This document shows, in pieces, positions 63,945 to 64,000 of a DNA stretch of 64,000 nucleotides. Location of the stretch: positions 4,300,501-4,364,500 of the forward strand of contig NZ_CP061038.1 of assembly GCF_014490665.1 (NCBI RefSeq). The letters are read 5' to 3'. The notes beneath the pieces were generated by a model. That model saw only the letters and a program-made list of their open reading frames with translations, was not told the DNA's origin and did not search any database. Source of the stretch: Sphingomonas alpina. Lineage in GTDB: Bacteria; Pseudomonadota; Alphaproteobacteria; Sphingomonadales; Sphingomonadaceae. Every line of letters starts with the position of its first letter. Position 1 is the first letter of the stretch. A program made the translations under genes and the position numbers.

Positions 63945-64000
63945 AGGCCGATACCGGTACGCGCACGGTCACGTGCAGCCCCGCCACATCCCATGACCGG
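63931..64000 (-). CDS. 3' end of a convergent gene (incomplete, uncertain)
   Basis: Minus-strand frame open for 22 codons from the window edge to a TAG at 63931, ending HVTVRVPVSAFSRR. The beta-strand-like pattern and convergent position suggest the C-terminus of a real protein continuing outside the window, but 22 codons are too few to name a family. Confidence 0.4.
   Translation of the reverse strand, partial: RSWDVAGLHVTVRVPVSAFSRR

Overview
This window is a chromosomal segment of a high-GC alphaproteobacterium, most likely Sphingomonas or a close relative (Sphingomonadaceae). That inference rests on protein resemblance (LysR, metX/metW, hisC-tyrA, ftsEX beside an MJ0042 zinc-ribbon gene), the many TonB/outer-membrane genes, GTG/TTG starts, 4-nt ATGA/GTGA gene overlaps, and short intergenic dyads of kinds common in sphingomonads. 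No phage, insertion sequence, CRISPR array or rRNA operon was seen. There are two tRNA genes: Thr-GGT (8524-8598) and Leu-GAG (49187-49273, minus strand).

Layout. 1-8.0 kb: 3' part of ppc, convergent with an S9 peptidase/thioesterase pair; a GFA-family gene; a glycine-rich-domain-like/TIGR04222 pair behind a promoter with a palindromic operator candidate; a long aminopeptidase P. 8.0-16.1 kb: a structured intergenic repeat, a 43-codon gene, tRNA-Thr, a ketopantoate reductase-like gene, a TonB receptor coupled to an exported class V aminotransferase, and an ECF sigma factor with a four-helix membrane partner. 16.1-25.8 kb: the most striking block, seven tightly packed genes for an exported multicopper oxidase, a tyrosinase, a LodA-like cysteine tryptophylquinone oxidase, a small unknown protein, a LodB-like flavoprotein, a DJ-1/PfpI protein and a DUF2182 membrane protein. 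It looks like a dedicated copper/quinone oxidation unit. 25.9-29.2 kb: haloalkane dehalogenase and amidase operon with a divergent LysR regulator.

29.3-44.8 kb: DNA repair (YcaQ-like, dinB), nucleoside and queuosine-precursor transporters, argB, a second copy of the intergenic repeat, a soluble TonB-C-domain protein, a yggT-yggU-folD-unknown-marC overlap operon, cell-envelope glycosyl genes (GT-C-like, GtrA, methyltransferase, GT2), rpoZ, and a phospholipase D-like gene with a 15-bp tandem repeat upstream. 44.8-49.1 kb: msrB, then a type III polyketide synthase / methyltransferase / flavoprotein operon that resembles phenolic-lipid clusters, and a ThuA-domain protein. 49.4-58.2 kb: MATE transporter, a zinc-ribbon/DUF3426 gene broken by a frameshift in a C-run, ftsE-ftsX-ydcF-plsC, a beta-barrel protein, a two-component system, a lipoprotein and a small membrane protein. 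58.3-64 kb: third copy of the intergenic repeat, an alpha/beta hydrolase, hisC-tyrA, metX-metW, and a receiver-only response regulator.

Two things stand out. The first is the oxidase cluster at 16.1-25.8 kb. The second is a dispersed intergenic element present three times (8.1, 35.1 and 58.4 kb). Its scaffold is conserved, but each copy has its own repeated word (ACCCCTGTT, GCTGGCTGTT, CTCCCTGTT), present in both orientations, so the copies co-vary in a way that preserves self-pairing.
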